Both the position numbers and the translations under genes were made by a program. The notes under the pieces were generated by a model. That model was not told where the DNA came from. It worked only from the letters and a program-made list of their open reading frames with translations, and did no database searches. A DNA stretch of 48,647 nt from Akkermansia muciniphila (GTDB taxonomy: Bacteria; Verrucomicrobiota; Verrucomicrobiia; Limisphaerales; UBA9464). Below, one piece after another: positions 33,662 to 42,713 of the stretch. How positions within the stretch are numbered: the stretch's first letter is position 1; every line of letters starts with the position of its first letter. The stretch is taken from contig CAMDJH010000009.1 in the NCBI GenBank assembly GCA_945900455.1, positions 1 through 48,647 of the forward strand, read 5' to 3'.

Positions 33662-34942
33662 GTGAAACCAACCGATTTGCGGGGAATTCTCCGCTACATA
33701 CCCCGTTTCCGCGAACGCATTTTTGTCCTGGCGGTGGATGGCGCGGTCCTGACGGACGAGTACATCTCCAACCTGCTGCTCGACGTGGCCGTGTTGCGAT
33801 CGTTGAACATTCGCATTGTGCTGGTGCATGGTGCCGCGCAGCAAATCTCCCAGCTGGCGGCGGAGCAAGGCATCGCGGTGTCCAATCTGGATGGTACGGG
33901 AATCACCGACGCCGAGACATTGAAAGTCGCATTGACCGCCGCAAACCGCCTGACGCACGAAATTCTCGAAGGACTTTCCGCCAACGATCTGCGGGCCGCC
34001 TGCACCAATGCCATCATTGCTCATCCGTTGGGGATTCTGTCCGGTGTGGACCACCAGTTCACCGGCAAGGTCGAGCGGGTGGACACCGAACTGCTCCAGA
34101 CCCTGCTCGCTCAGGGGATCCTTCCGGTGGTGCCGCCGCTGGGATTCGACGGAGACGGAAAGACGTATCGAGTGAACTCCGATGCGATTGCGGCGGCCTT
34201 GGCGGATCAATTGAAGGCGATCAAATTGATCTTTGTGACATCCCAAGACGGACTGTCGCGGCAAGGGCGGTTGCTGCGGCAGGTGCCGGTCGAGGAATTG
34301 AAGCAAGTACTCGCACAAGCGGCCGGCGAACTCGCGCCCGAACTCGTCTCCAAGGCCCGGGCCGCGGTGCAGGCCTGCGAAGCGGGTGTGCCCCGCGTCC
34401 ACATCATCAACGGCCGGGTGGATGAATGCCTCCTGGCCGAGGTTTTTTCGAACGAGGGCATTGGGACGCTGGTATACGCCAACGAATACCAGCAGATCCG
34501 GCAGGCGAAGAAGAAGGACATTCGCTCGCTGCTAATCCTGACGAAGAATTCCGTGATTAATTCCGAACTCGTGAAACGGACGCGGACAACTATTGAAAAA
34601 CAGCTGGGAGATTACTACCTGTTCGAAATCGACAAGAACCCCGTGGCCTGCGTCGCCTTGCATGTTTATCCCGAGTTCAACAAGGGTGAACTTGCATTCT
34701 TGTTTGTCAGCCCGGCTCACGAAAACCAGGGCATCGGCCGCAAATTGGTCCAGTTTGCGGAGACGAAAGCGCGCGAGCTTGGGCTGGCCGAGGTGGTGAC
34801 CCTCTCGACCCAGGCCTTCACCTGGTTTCAAAGCAAGGCCGGATTTGTCGAAGGAACGGGGGACGATCTTCCGCCCGCGCGTCGCGAGAAATACGAGGCC
34901 AGTGGCCGCAATTCGAAAGTGCTGGTCAAGCGGTTGCGCTGA
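33662..34942 (+). CDS. argA: N-acetylglutamate synthase (amino-acid kinase + GNAT)
   Basis: The 426-residue protein uses a GTG start. Residues 1-285 form an amino-acid-kinase-like domain (FVLAVDGAVLTDEY, IVLVHGAAQQI, YRVNSDAIAAALADQLKA, VPRVHIINGRVDECLLAEVF), and residues about 290-426 a GNAT acetyltransferase domain with the acetyl-CoA loop ENQGIGRKLVQFAE. This is the ArgA layout, catalysing the first step of arginine synthesis from glutamate and acetyl-CoA. Other arg genes are not in the window. The 330-bp repeat lies right after its stop. Confidence 0.93.
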   Translation: MKPTDLRGILRYIPRFRERIFVLAVDGAVLTDEYISNLLLDVAVLRSLNIRIVLVHGAAQQISQLAAEQGIAVSNLDGTGITDAETLKVALTAANRLTHEILEGLSANDLRAACTNAIIAHPLGILSGVDHQFTGKVERVDTELLQTLLAQGILPVVPPLGFDGDGKTYRVNSDAIAAALADQLKAIKLIFVTSQDGLSRQGRLLRQVPVEELKQVLAQAAGELAPELVSKARAAVQACEAGVPRVHIINGRVDECLLAEVFSNEGIGTLVYANEYQQIRQAKKKDIRSLLILTKNSVINSELVKRTRTTIEKQLGDYYLFEIDKNPVACVALHVYPEFNKGELAFLFVSPAHENQGIGRKLVQFAETKARELGLAEVVTLSTQAFTWFQSKAGFVEGTGDDLPPARREKYEASGRNSKVLVKRLR

Positions 34943-34946
34943 CCCT

Positions 34947-35274
34947 AAATCCGCGGATAAGGAGAGGAGAACCGCGGATGAACACGGATTGACGCGGATA
35001 GAAAGGGCATGGAATCTGCGTCTATCGGCGTTTATCCGTGGTTCTCATTCCTCAATAGTCGGTGGCGACAAATTCAATTCTCAAGGCAAGCATAGTTTAC
35101 GCGGAAATAGGGCTGCGTGCCCGTGTTGGGAAGTGCCCCGAAGGCGGTCTTGGACTGGAGACGTATGCGCGCGGCGCATTCGTGTTCGATACAGCATACA
35201 TAACATATGCAATCGAAAAAAGCACGGTAGAGAGCTTTTTCTCTCATTTTCAGATTCCTATCCCCGGATCAGGG
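34947..35274 (+). repeat. Dispersed 330-bp repeat, copy B
   Basis: This copy is nearly identical to 19278-19606, in the same orientation, with only scattered single-base changes. It starts five bases after the argA stop and ends about 90 bp before lolC. Its ends carry the terminal inverted repeat TCCGCGGATA / TATCCCCGGA, the right end with one change relative to copy A. Confidence 0.85.
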
Positions 35275-35365
35275 CTGACGTCGCCAACAATTCCCCCCGT
35301 GGAGGGGGCGTTTTTTGGATATTCCGATTTTCCTTCACGGATGCCGCCTCTAAGTTGCCGCCCCG

Positions 35366-36643
35366 ATGTCACGATTGCCCTTCGAACTGGCCCTCGCTCT
35401 GAGGTATCTCCGGCCAAAAGGCACCCCTGTTTCGATCATCACCTTGATCTGCATCCTGGGCGTGATGCTCGGCGTGGCGATCCTGATTATCGTCATCGCG
35501 GTAATGACGGGTTTCGGGCATCAACTGCGGGATCGCGTGTTGGGATTCAATGCGCATGTCAAAGTGCTCCAGGCAAACGGGCCCATGCACGACTGGCGTG
35601 GCGTGATGAAGACGGTGGAGCGTCTACCGGGAATCAAGGGGGTCGCACCCTATGTACTCCTCCAGGTGCTCGCCGAAACCCAACCCGTCGACGGAAGTCC
35701 AGTCGCGTTGGCACCGTTCGTCCGCGGCATTGATGTCAAAGCGGAAGGACGCGTCAGTGTCCTGACCAACGCGGTGATCGCCGGCCGTTTTGATCTGCGC
35801 GGGGAGAGTGTCCTCATCGGCATGCAGCTCGCGCGAACATTGCGCCTGAGCGTCGGGGACTCGATCGCCATCTATTCGCTCAAGGATCTCAAGAAAATGC
35901 GGGATAGCCGCCAGCGGGGTGAAGACGAGCTGCGCGTTGCGGGTCATTTCACGGTAAACGGTATTTTTGACGTCGGCTACTACGAGTACAACTCATCCGT
36001 CCTCGTCATGTCCCTGCCAAATGCTCAGGACCTGTACGGACTTGAAGATCAGGCGCACGGGCTGACGGTGATGCTCGACGATGCGGATCCGGAGAACACG
36101 CGCCGGGTTGCGGATCAGCTTGTGACCCAGCTCGGACCGGACTTCGAGGTCATCACTTGGATGCAGGAATTCGGCGTGATCCTGGGAGCGGTCCAGGCTG
36201 AGAAGAGCATGATGTACTACCTGCTTTTCTTCATCACCATCGTGGCCGCGTTCTGCATCATCTGTGCGCAACTCGCCTTTGTGATGCAGAAGACACGGGA
36301 GATCGGCGTGTTGAAATCCCTCGGAGCAACCCGATCGCAAGTGGTGGCATTATTCCTAGCGCAAAGTTCCGTGGTCGGATTCACCGGAGTGCTGGCGGGC
36401 GTCGGCACCGGATTGCTGGCGGTTCACTATCGCAACGATTTCTTATTTGCCATGCGCCGATGGACGGGAAAGGAACTGTTTCCGGCCGAGATCTATAATT
36501 TCACCGAGCTTCCCGCACGCGTCGTGCCCGGTGATCTGATACTGATCTGCGGGGTGGCCCTGCTCATGTGCCTGCTGGCCGGCGTGGTACCCGCGTGGAT
36601 CGCTGCATCCATGCGCCCGGTGGAAGCGTTGCGAAATGAATAG
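35366..36643 (+). CDS. lolC: LolC/LolE-type lipoprotein-releasing ABC permease
   Basis: The 425-residue inner-membrane protein has the LolCE/MacB-type layout: an N-terminal LALRYLRPKGTPVSIIT, TM1 at about 22-45, a large periplasmic domain, and three C-terminal helices, with the coupling segment MQKTREIGVLKSLGATRSQV between TM2 and TM3. A single gene of this type with LolD would form the homodimeric Lol transporter common outside gamma-Proteobacteria, moving lipoproteins to the outer membrane. The next gene overlaps its stop by 8 bp. Confidence 0.93.
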   Translation: MSRLPFELALALRYLRPKGTPVSIITLICILGVMLGVAILIIVIAVMTGFGHQLRDRVLGFNAHVKVLQANGPMHDWRGVMKTVERLPGIKGVAPYVLLQVLAETQPVDGSPVALAPFVRGIDVKAEGRVSVLTNAVIAGRFDLRGESVLIGMQLARTLRLSVGDSIAIYSLKDLKKMRDSRQRGEDELRVAGHFTVNGIFDVGYYEYNSSVLVMSLPNAQDLYGLEDQAHGLTVMLDDADPENTRRVADQLVTQLGPDFEVITWMQEFGVILGAVQAEKSMMYYLLFFITIVAAFCIICAQLAFVMQKTREIGVLKSLGATRSQVVALFLAQSSVVGFTGVLAGVGTGLLAVHYRNDFLFAMRRWTGKELFPAEIYNFTELPARVVPGDLILICGVALLMCLLAGVVPAWIAASMRPVEALRNE

Positions 36644-37391
36644 TACTCAACGCCTCGATCCCGGGGCGCCCGGTGACTTGACTAACGAAACTTTACCGAT
36701 GAATCGCGCAGAAGAGGTGTTGAGGGTGGACGGTGTCGAAAAAAGATACCGCGTGGGGGACCGTTCCCTCGATGTCCTTCGCGGAGTGAGTTTGGCGGCC
36801 AACCGGGGCGAATATTTGGCGCTGCGCGGCTCCTCAGGTGCCGGGAAAAGCACGCTGCTCCACCTGTGCGGTGGCCTCGACACCGTCGACGCAGGAACGA
36901 TCATCGTTGCGGGAGAAAGGCTCACTTCAATGAACGGCGGAGCTCTCGCACAATTTCGAAATCGACGCATCGGTTTTGTTTTCCAGGCTTACCAGTTACT
37001 GCCCGAGCTGACGGCCTGGGAAAATGTGGCCCTGCCAGCCCGCATCGCCCGGATTGCCGCACCCATTGCCGCTAAAAAGGCGCGCGCCCTGTTGGACCGT
37101 GTCGGTCTCGCCGGCCGATTGGAGCACCGCCCGAATCAGCTCTCCGGGGGAGAACAGCAGCGAGTCGCCATTGCCCGCGCGTTGGTCAACGACCCCGAGG
37201 TCCTCCTCGCGGATGAACCCACCGGAAACCTCGATTCACGGACCGGAAGTGAAATCTTGCGACTCCTGCTGGAGCTGCGGGCCGAACACGGCACAACGCT
37301 CGTCATCGCTACGCATGACTCGCGAATTGCGGATCAGGCCGGCCGGACAATCGAACTGGTTGACGGCCGTATAGCGAGTGAGCAAGTGTAA
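36636..37391 (+). CDS. lolD: LolD-type ABC transporter ATPase
   Basis: The 251-residue ATPase has Walker [10 protein letters not shown], a Q-loop in [18 protein letters not shown], the signature [15 protein letters not shown], Walker [10 protein letters not shown] and the switch His in IATHDSR. It overlaps the permease gene by 8 bp and powers it. ATG 36636 is the first start; ATG 36699 would remove a 21-residue N-terminal extension not needed for the fold and may be the true start. Confidence 0.95.
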   Translation: MNSTQRLDPGAPGDLTNETLPMNRAEEVLRVDGVEKRYRVGDRSLDVLRGVSLAANRGEYLALRGSSGAGKSTLLHLCGGLDTVDAGTIIVAGERLTSMNGGALAQFRNRRIGFVFQAYQLLPELTAWENVALPARIARIAAPIAAKKARALLDRVGLAGRLEHRPNQLSGGEQQRVAIARALVNDPEVLLADEPTGNLDSRTGSEILRLLLELRAEHGTTLVIATHDSRIADQAGRTIELVDGRIASEQV

Positions 37392-37431
37392 GATTAATGT
37401 GTTCCAGCCTACGCCTCGTCAGCCAGATCTT

Positions 37432-37887
37432 CTACCAAAGAAACGATCTCTGTTCGGCAAGCACCAACGATCCATCGACGAGCCGCGCCCGCCACGCAAT
37501 GACCTTTCCCGCCTTCTGATAGGCGTCGCCATCGAGTTGTACGTGAGTCCATCCGCCGTGCCGCCGAATCTTTGTGAGGTCGGATTCGAGGACGAGGGAA
37601 TTTGTCAACGCCCGCCCCGCGCAGCGCAATTCCATCTGGAGACGGCCATGGGTCTTGTTCACGTCCCCTTGCCGCCATTGGATGTCATATCGGATCCCGG
37701 AAACACGGCCCGGATGCTTCCTCAGTTCCGCCTGGTATGCGTCCCGTTCGTACAGGCTGGGCGAGAGGGAATGTCGCCCCTCCATATCCAGCAGATGCGG
37801 CAGCACCTTGATGATTCGATCCGGCGATGTCGCCGCAATCCCGACCAAAGCGAGAAGCAGGCTGACGATCGTTTGAACGCGTTTCAT
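37432..37887 (-). CDS. Secreted protein of unknown function (LLDxEGRHSLSPSLYERDAYQ family)
   Basis: The 151-residue product starts at ATG 37887 with a signal-like helix (VQTIVSLLLALVGIAATSP). The mature part contains HLLDMEGRHSLSPSLYERDA, then alternating beta strands (GIRYDIQWR, LQMELRCAG, GGWTHVQLDG, IAWRARLVDGSLVLAEQRSF). I recall this as a conserved verrucomicrobial family without function. It starts 7 bp after the stop of the Ser/Asp-rich protein encoded upstream, so the two are an operon. Longer frames upstream of the start are out-of-frame noise from that gene. Confidence 0.8.
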   Translation of the reverse strand: MKRVQTIVSLLLALVGIAATSPDRIIKVLPHLLDMEGRHSLSPSLYERDAYQAELRKHPGRVSGIRYDIQWRQGDVNKTHGRLQMELRCAGRALTNSLVLESDLTKIRRHGGWTHVQLDGDAYQKAGKVIAWRARLVDGSLVLAEQRSFLW

Positions 37888-37894
37888 CCGCAGT

Positions 37895-39103
37895 TTAAAA
37901 GAGCCGGCTCGGCACCGGCAGGGAAGCCGGCGGCGGACGAAAGGTGGGGCTCGGAAGGGAAGGCGCAGGAGTGCTAAACGGCACAAAAGAGCTCGGTGCC
38001 GCTCCCGACGCAGGAACGAAATCCTGTAAACTAGAACGTCCCGATGACGGCGGAGCCAACGAAGCCGCAGAAGGCAGTTCGAAACCTCGACCTCGCCCCG
38101 ACGTCGGCAGTAAGGCCGAGTTCCCGGCACCGCTCGAAGTCGGTGAACTGCCACTGAGTAAGCTTCGAAATTGTGCGGCCCGGTCGCCCGTAGGCTGACC
38201 AAAGTTGCCCACTCCGGATCCGGCAGGCTTGTCACTGGCATCGGGCCCCGACATGAGTCGCTGAAACCGCTGAGCCCGGGCCGACTCGTTGGCATTGTCC
38301 ATGACCGGTTTCTGGGAATCCAAATCCGTAAACGAACCGAAGGACCGCAGCCCAGTCGTCTTTCGAACCTCGGGCACAAACGGATCGTCCAGTTCAAGCT
38401 TGTCACCCCCAAACCCACTCCGCGCCGATTCTCGCGCCTTCTCGCGCTCATCCCGAAGTTGCTGGTCCGGACGGTACAGTCGCCGGGGACCATTCTCTTC
38501 GGTGGTCAACCCATCCGTGCGGGTGTCTGAATTCTCGCGACGCCGGTCGGTGGCATCCAGGAATCGCTTGCGATCCCGTTTCTCACGCTTGGTGCCCCCC
38601 GGTTCGCCGGTTCCGTCGTCGGCGGCATCGTCGCCCTCGATAGCCCGTTGAAAGAGCGTCTTGCGCTCATTTCCGAAGGGTTCGTTCTCCGCGTCAACCT
38701 CGCGATCCTTTTCAGACCGATCCGACTCGAAGCCCCGAGTGTCCGACTCCTTCCGAAAACTCCAGTTCTTGTCACGATCCATGGCGTCCAATAGTTTGCG
38801 CTGAGTGCGCGGATCGAGCGTCGGACTCTGGCTGGAAGGGCTCACCGACGGAGCATCCATCGCTCCACCCGTCGAACTGCGACGATCCAGGAACTCGAAT
38901 GGCGTGTCCCCCCGGCGCCGCTTCGTTCCACTCTCGGGCAAGTCGGGAAGATACGCCGATTTGTCCGGATTCGAGAGCTCCAGCTTGTCGCCACCCTGGA
39001 GAATTCCTGAAAGGAACCCTGACAGGAGAACCAAGGTGAGGCCGCAGTAGGTCGGAGACGCCCAAGCGGACCGCGCTGCAAGAAACCGGGGATGGGAGCT
39101 CAT
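37895..39103 (-). CDS. Low-complexity exported protein with repeated GGDKLEL motif
   Basis: From ATG 39103 the product has 402 residues; a TTG at 39163 is less likely. An N-terminal hydrophobic segment (about 17-34) is a signal or anchor. The rest is disordered-looking, rich in Ser, Pro, Arg, Asp and Glu. The motif GGDKLEL occurs twice (about 37-43 and 232-238), each followed by an Asp/Pro-containing stretch. Short phrases such as FLDRR/FLDATDRRR and RFQRLMSG/QFRSLLSG also recur. No family recognised. It is the first gene of an operon with the secreted protein at 37432. Confidence 0.7.
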   Translation of the reverse strand: MSSHPRFLAARSAWASPTYCGLTLVLLSGFLSGILQGGDKLELSNPDKSAYLPDLPESGTKRRRGDTPFEFLDRRSSTGGAMDAPSVSPSSQSPTLDPRTQRKLLDAMDRDKNWSFRKESDTRGFESDRSEKDREVDAENEPFGNERKTLFQRAIEGDDAADDGTGEPGGTKREKRDRKRFLDATDRRRENSDTRTDGLTTEENGPRRLYRPDQQLRDEREKARESARSGFGGDKLELDDPFVPEVRKTTGLRSFGSFTDLDSQKPVMDNANESARAQRFQRLMSGPDASDKPAGSGVGNFGQPTGDRAAQFRSLLSGSSPTSSGAGNSALLPTSGRGRGFELPSAASLAPPSSGRSSLQDFVPASGAAPSSFVPFSTPAPSLPSPTFRPPPASLPVPSRLF

Positions 39104-39245
39104 CGTAGTAGGGTGAACCGTGTGATCGACCTGTTGCTTACCTGAATTCCGCTCTGCCGTCAAAAGTCAAAATAAAGTCAAAACCAACCCGGGGGCCACA
39201 TTACCAACCGGCCAGCGGTGGGCGAGCGCGGCATATCCGAAATCG

Positions 39246-40328
39246 CTATACACTCTCAAACTTCGAGCGGATCGCCCGGGCAATGTTCAAAAACGCTTCG
39301 GCAGGAGGCGAATCCGCGGCCGAGACCACAATGGGAACCCCGCGGTCTCCCCCTTCCCGGATGGCTGTAAATAACGGAACTTCGCCTAGGAACGGAATAC
39401 CCTTCCGGGTGGCTTCAACTCGGCCGCCCCCATGTCCAAAGATCTCATGGCGGGAGCCGTCCGGGGCGATGAAGTAACTCATATTTTCCACCAATCCGAT
39501 GAGCGGAACATTCACTTTCTCGAACATCGCGATGCCCTTGCGGACCACTCCGAGCGAGGCTTCTTGCGGTGTGGTGACGATAACGCCGCCGTCGATCGGA
39601 ACCGTCTGGCAGAGAGACAATTGGGCGTCGCCCGTGCCAGGCGGCAAATCGACCACAAGATAATCCAGCGTTCCCCAGTCCACTTGATGAATGAACTGAT
39701 GAATCGTCTTCTGGATCATTGGCCCACGCCAAATCACCGGTTGTTCGTCGTTCAAGAGGAACCCCATGCTCATGAGCTTCACGCCATGGGCCACCGGCGG
39801 AATCAACTTGTCCGCATCACTCAGCATCGGTTTCTGATGAAACCCCATCATCAAGGGGATGCTCGGACCATAGATGTCGCAATCGAGTAACCCAACCGTC
39901 GCGCCCAGTTGACGCAGTCCACAGGCCAAATTTGCCGAGCAAGTAGACTTGCCGACACCCCCCTTTCCTGAAGCCACGGCGATAATCCGGCGAATCCCGG
40001 GAATCCGGTTCCGCTGCGCAACTCCCCCCGGCGCGGCCGCCGCGACCTGCGCGCTCGGAACCTGCACCTGAATGTGGGCGTCCGTAAGGCCGGGAATCTG
40101 TTCCCGGAGCGCCAAACGCGCCGCATCCGCGATCTGGTCGCCGATGCCGGGCTGATTGCCTGTCAGTTCAATCAATACACCGACCGCCGAGCCATCGATC
40201 TGAATCCCTTTGATGAGACCAAAGGAAACAATGTCCCGGCTATAGCCAGGGTACTTGACGGTGCGGAGAACGGCGAGGACATCGTCCTGGGTCAAAGTTT
40301 TCACGAGGGCGGAAATTGAGACAACCAT
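39246..40328 (-). CDS. mrp: Mrp/ApbC-type Fe-S cluster carrier ATPase
   Basis: The 360-residue protein has an N-terminal MIP18/DUF59 domain (1-95) and a P-loop ATPase of the Mrp/NBP35 family: deviant Walker A GKGGVGKST, DCDIYGPSIP, and YLVVDLPPGTGDAQLS. Such proteins hold and deliver Fe-S clusters. The usual CxxC near the C-terminus reads NMSYFIAPDGSRHEIFG, without cysteines, as in some other phyla, so cluster binding may differ. It lies 51 bp after the iscS-like gene and probably belongs to the isc operon. Confidence 0.92.
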   Translation of the reverse strand: MVVSISALVKTLTQDDVLAVLRTVKYPGYSRDIVSFGLIKGIQIDGSAVGVLIELTGNQPGIGDQIADAARLALREQIPGLTDAHIQVQVPSAQVAAAAPGGVAQRNRIPGIRRIIAVASGKGGVGKSTCSANLACGLRQLGATVGLLDCDIYGPSIPLMMGFHQKPMLSDADKLIPPVAHGVKLMSMGFLLNDEQPVIWRGPMIQKTIHQFIHQVDWGTLDYLVVDLPPGTGDAQLSLCQTVPIDGGVIVTTPQEASLGVVRKGIAMFEKVNVPLIGLVENMSYFIAPDGSRHEIFGHGGGRVEATRKGIPFLGEVPLFTAIREGGDRGVPIVVSAADSPPAEAFLNIARAIRSKFESV

Positions 40329-40379
40329 CGGCCCGGGTCAATCGTGCGGCTCAATCTTCCGGGTTTGAACGAAATCAGT

Positions 40380-41672
40380 TCAGTGAGCCGATTTGCCGGA
40401 TACCAACGCCGCGTGATCCGAAAACGACTTCCCGCGGCCCGTCGGCGCAATGACGGAATCAATGACCCCGCGCTCGAATTCATCCCACATGGGGGACATT
40501 CCGCGAAGTTTCGTGACGATCCGCGCAAATGATTCAATGACGTAATCGACATCCGCGTCGGTGTTATCTTTGCCGAGCGTCATGATGATATTACCCTGGG
40601 CAAGAGCATGATCCAGACCGATCGCAGCAAGGACGTGCGAAATTTTGAGGGACTTGCTGACGCAACTGGAACCGCTCGCCACGGCAATACCGTTGAGGTC
40701 ACACAGTAGCAACTGGCCTTCACCCTCGATAAATTCCGTGGAAAGGTTGAGATTCAGCGGCGATCGATTGGAGCCCGGAGCCGGGCCGTTGAACTTCAGA
40801 TATGGGATCGTCTGCTTGAGACCATCCCAAAGACGCTTTTGCAGCCGTGCGCAATGAGCGGTGCGGCTCGCCATCTCGCGCTGGGCAATATCCGCAGCCT
40901 TTCCTCCCCCCACAATGGCAGGGACGTTTTCCGTGCCCGCACGTCGCCCCCCTTCCTGCACCCCCCCGTGGAGAATGCTAACGATGCGCGCTTTCTTGTT
41001 CCGGTAAAGCACGCCGACCCCCTTGGGTCCATAGAACCGATGGGGTGAAAAAGAAATGAGGGCCGCGCCAAAGTCCTTCACGTTCACCGGAAGCCAGCCC
41101 GCGCTCGCTTCGCAATCGACGTAGAACGGAACTCCCTTCTCGGCACAGATCCGGCCGATATCCGCGATCGGTTGGATCGTTCCGATGTCGTGGTTCACGT
41201 GATGAACCGCCACCAAAACCGTTTGGCCGGTTATCGCCATCGCAACATCCGCCGCCCGGATCAATCCTTCGGGATCCACCGGCACCTTTGTGCAGGTCCA
41301 ACCCTGCTTCTCCAGAAACTCGACCGAGTTCAACACACTCGGATGTTCGGTGGCGGAAAGTACAATATGTTTGCCGCGCCGCTCGTTGGCGTAGGCCACG
41401 CCCTTTATCGCCAGATTCGAAGACTCCGTGCCGTCACTGGTAAAAAAAATCTCGTCCTCACTCTCCGCTCCGATCAGGGCCGCCATCTGCTGCCGGGCGG
41501 TCTTCATCGCCTCGCGCACCCGCAGGCCCTGCTGATGCAAGGAGGACGGATTGCCAAATACCTCCGTGAAATAAGGGCGCATTGCCTCGAAGACCTCAGG
41601 CAGGACGGGGGTGCTAGATTGATGATCGAGGAAAACGGAGCGCATCAGAGTGATGATCGAATCAGAACTCAT
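40380..41672 (-). CDS. iscS: IscS/NifS-family protein with PLP-lysine replaced by Arg
   Basis: The 430-residue protein is aligned by eye with cysteine desulfurase: DHQSSTPVLPEVFEAM, FTSDGTESSNLAIKG, SATEHPSVLNS (H110), VDCEASAG and the cysteine loop GSSCVSKSLKISHVL. At the PLP site the usual HK reads SPHRFYGPKG, so R212 stands where the Schiff-base lysine belongs, and the Gln of the DAxQ motif is Ala (A189). The codon is CGG, not one base from Lys by a trivial error. The catalytic Cys is kept. A C-terminal tail of about 40 residues is extra. ATG 41645 is an alternative start. Order in the operon: iscR, iscU, this gene, mrp. Confidence 0.9.
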   Translation of the reverse strand: MSSDSIITLMRSVFLDHQSSTPVLPEVFEAMRPYFTEVFGNPSSLHQQGLRVREAMKTARQQMAALIGAESEDEIFFTSDGTESSNLAIKGVAYANERRGKHIVLSATEHPSVLNSVEFLEKQGWTCTKVPVDPEGLIRAADVAMAITGQTVLVAVHHVNHDIGTIQPIADIGRICAEKGVPFYVDCEASAGWLPVNVKDFGAALISFSPHRFYGPKGVGVLYRNKKARIVSILHGGVQEGGRRAGTENVPAIVGGGKAADIAQREMASRTAHCARLQKRLWDGLKQTIPYLKFNGPAPGSNRSPLNLNLSTEFIEGEGQLLLCDLNGIAVASGSSCVSKSLKISHVLAAIGLDHALAQGNIIMTLGKDNTDADVDYVIESFARIVTKLRGMSPMWDEFERGVIDSVIAPTGRGKSFSDHAALVSGKSAH

Positions 41673-41699
41673 CCCGGGAACAGCATGGCACTGCCCCGG

Positions 41700-42143
41700 T
41701 TAGGTGGCGTGGGCAACCTGTGCGACCGGAGCGGCTTTCGTAGCCTGGGTGGCTTTTTCTGGATGTCTCTTGACATAGTCCTCGAGGGCCGCCTTGAGGG
41801 CTTCTTCGGCCAAAACCGAGCAATGTATCTTTACGGGTGGCAGCCCGCCCAACGCGTCCACGACCTCCTGGTTCGAAAAATTCATCGCTTCGTCAATACT
41901 GCGGCCCTTGATCAACTCCGTGGCCATGCTGGAACTGGCAATGGCCGAGCCGCACCCAAAGGTCTTAAACCGAGCGTCCTCGATGCGCCCATCTTTGATC
42001 TTCAGGCTGATCTTCATGATGTCACCGCAGGCGGCCGCGCCCACTTCACCCACACCATCCGCGTCCCGGATGTCGCCCATGTTGCGGGGGTTCATGAAGT
42101 GGTCCATCACAGTCGAATTATAGAGGGTGTAGGTATCGCTCAT
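41700..42143 (-). CDS. iscU: IscU/NifU-N Fe-S scaffold protein
   Basis: The 147-residue protein has the three scaffold cysteines in AACGD, FKTFGCGSA and KIHCSVLA, with the Asp after the first Cys, and the start STVMDHFMNPRNMGDI. It assembles a 2Fe-2S or 4Fe-4S cluster with sulfur from a desulfurase. The C-terminal 20 residues are Ala/Thr-rich and not conserved. It lies between iscR (90 bp upstream) and the iscS-like gene (27 bp downstream). Confidence 0.95.
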   Translation of the reverse strand: MSDTYTLYNSTVMDHFMNPRNMGDIRDADGVGEVGAAACGDIMKISLKIKDGRIEDARFKTFGCGSAIASSSMATELIKGRSIDEAMNFSNQEVVDALGGLPPVKIHCSVLAEEALKAALEDYVKRHPEKATQATKAAPVAQVAHAT

Positions 42144-42233
42144 AAGTTAATCGGGTTGGAAAAGGTTTCGTTGATCGTGTCTGGCTGTCGTGAACTTGCG
42201 GTAAATCCGGGGCAGAATTGCAAAATTGAAAAA

Positions 42234-42710
42234 TTAGCGGGCGGCGTGTTCCAAAGCGATGCGGTTCCCTTCCCGAAGGCGGGCGCTCTTGATCAATCCA
42301 CCGGGCAGATGCCGCCCGGAAAGCGCTGCCACCGTGGTACTGGCGAAGACTTGCTTTACCCGGTCCTGCGCCTCCGCAAATAAGCTGCACAGTGCGCATC
42401 CCGCAGCGTGTTCACAGTCGGGTTCTTCTTCCAGGCACCGCTGGAAAGTGATCGGCCCTTCGATCGATTCGATAACCTCGAGCACCGTGATCTCCGTTGC
42501 CGGTCGATTGAGGCAGAACCCGCCTCCCGAGCCCCGCGCCGACCGCACCAGCCCGGTCCGAGCTAAATTTTGGAAAATCTTTCCCAGAAAACTCACCGGA
42601 ACATCCTCCTCCCGGCTAATGACGTCCAGCATCACCACCTCGCCCAATGGGCGGCGCGCCAGGGCCAGCAACCCCAACATTCCATATTCTCCAGCGCGGG
42701 TAATTTGCAT
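42234..42710 (-). CDS. iscR: Rrf2-family regulator, IscR-like
   Basis: I chose the ATG at 42710, giving 158 residues that begin MQITRAGEYGMLGLL, as usual for Rrf2 proteins. The winged helix is followed by the cluster-binding cysteines RCLEEEPDCEHAAGCALC, with spacing C-x7-C-x5-C-x2-C close to IscR. It should sense Fe-S status and repress the isc operon that it heads. A palindrome lies between the predicted -10 box and the start codon, a good candidate for its own operator. Confidence 0.93.
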   Translation of the reverse strand: MQITRAGEYGMLGLLALARRPLGEVVMLDVISREEDVPVSFLGKIFQNLARTGLVRSARGSGGGFCLNRPATEITVLEVIESIEGPITFQRCLEEEPDCEHAAGCALCSLFAEAQDRVKQVFASTTVAALSGRHLPGGLIKSARLREGNRIALEHAAR

Positions 42711-42713
42711 TGT

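Noticed and set aside
37888..38493. Upstream extension of the secreted protein at 37432
   Set aside because: It runs out of frame through the low-complexity gene, and a good signal peptide starts at 37887.
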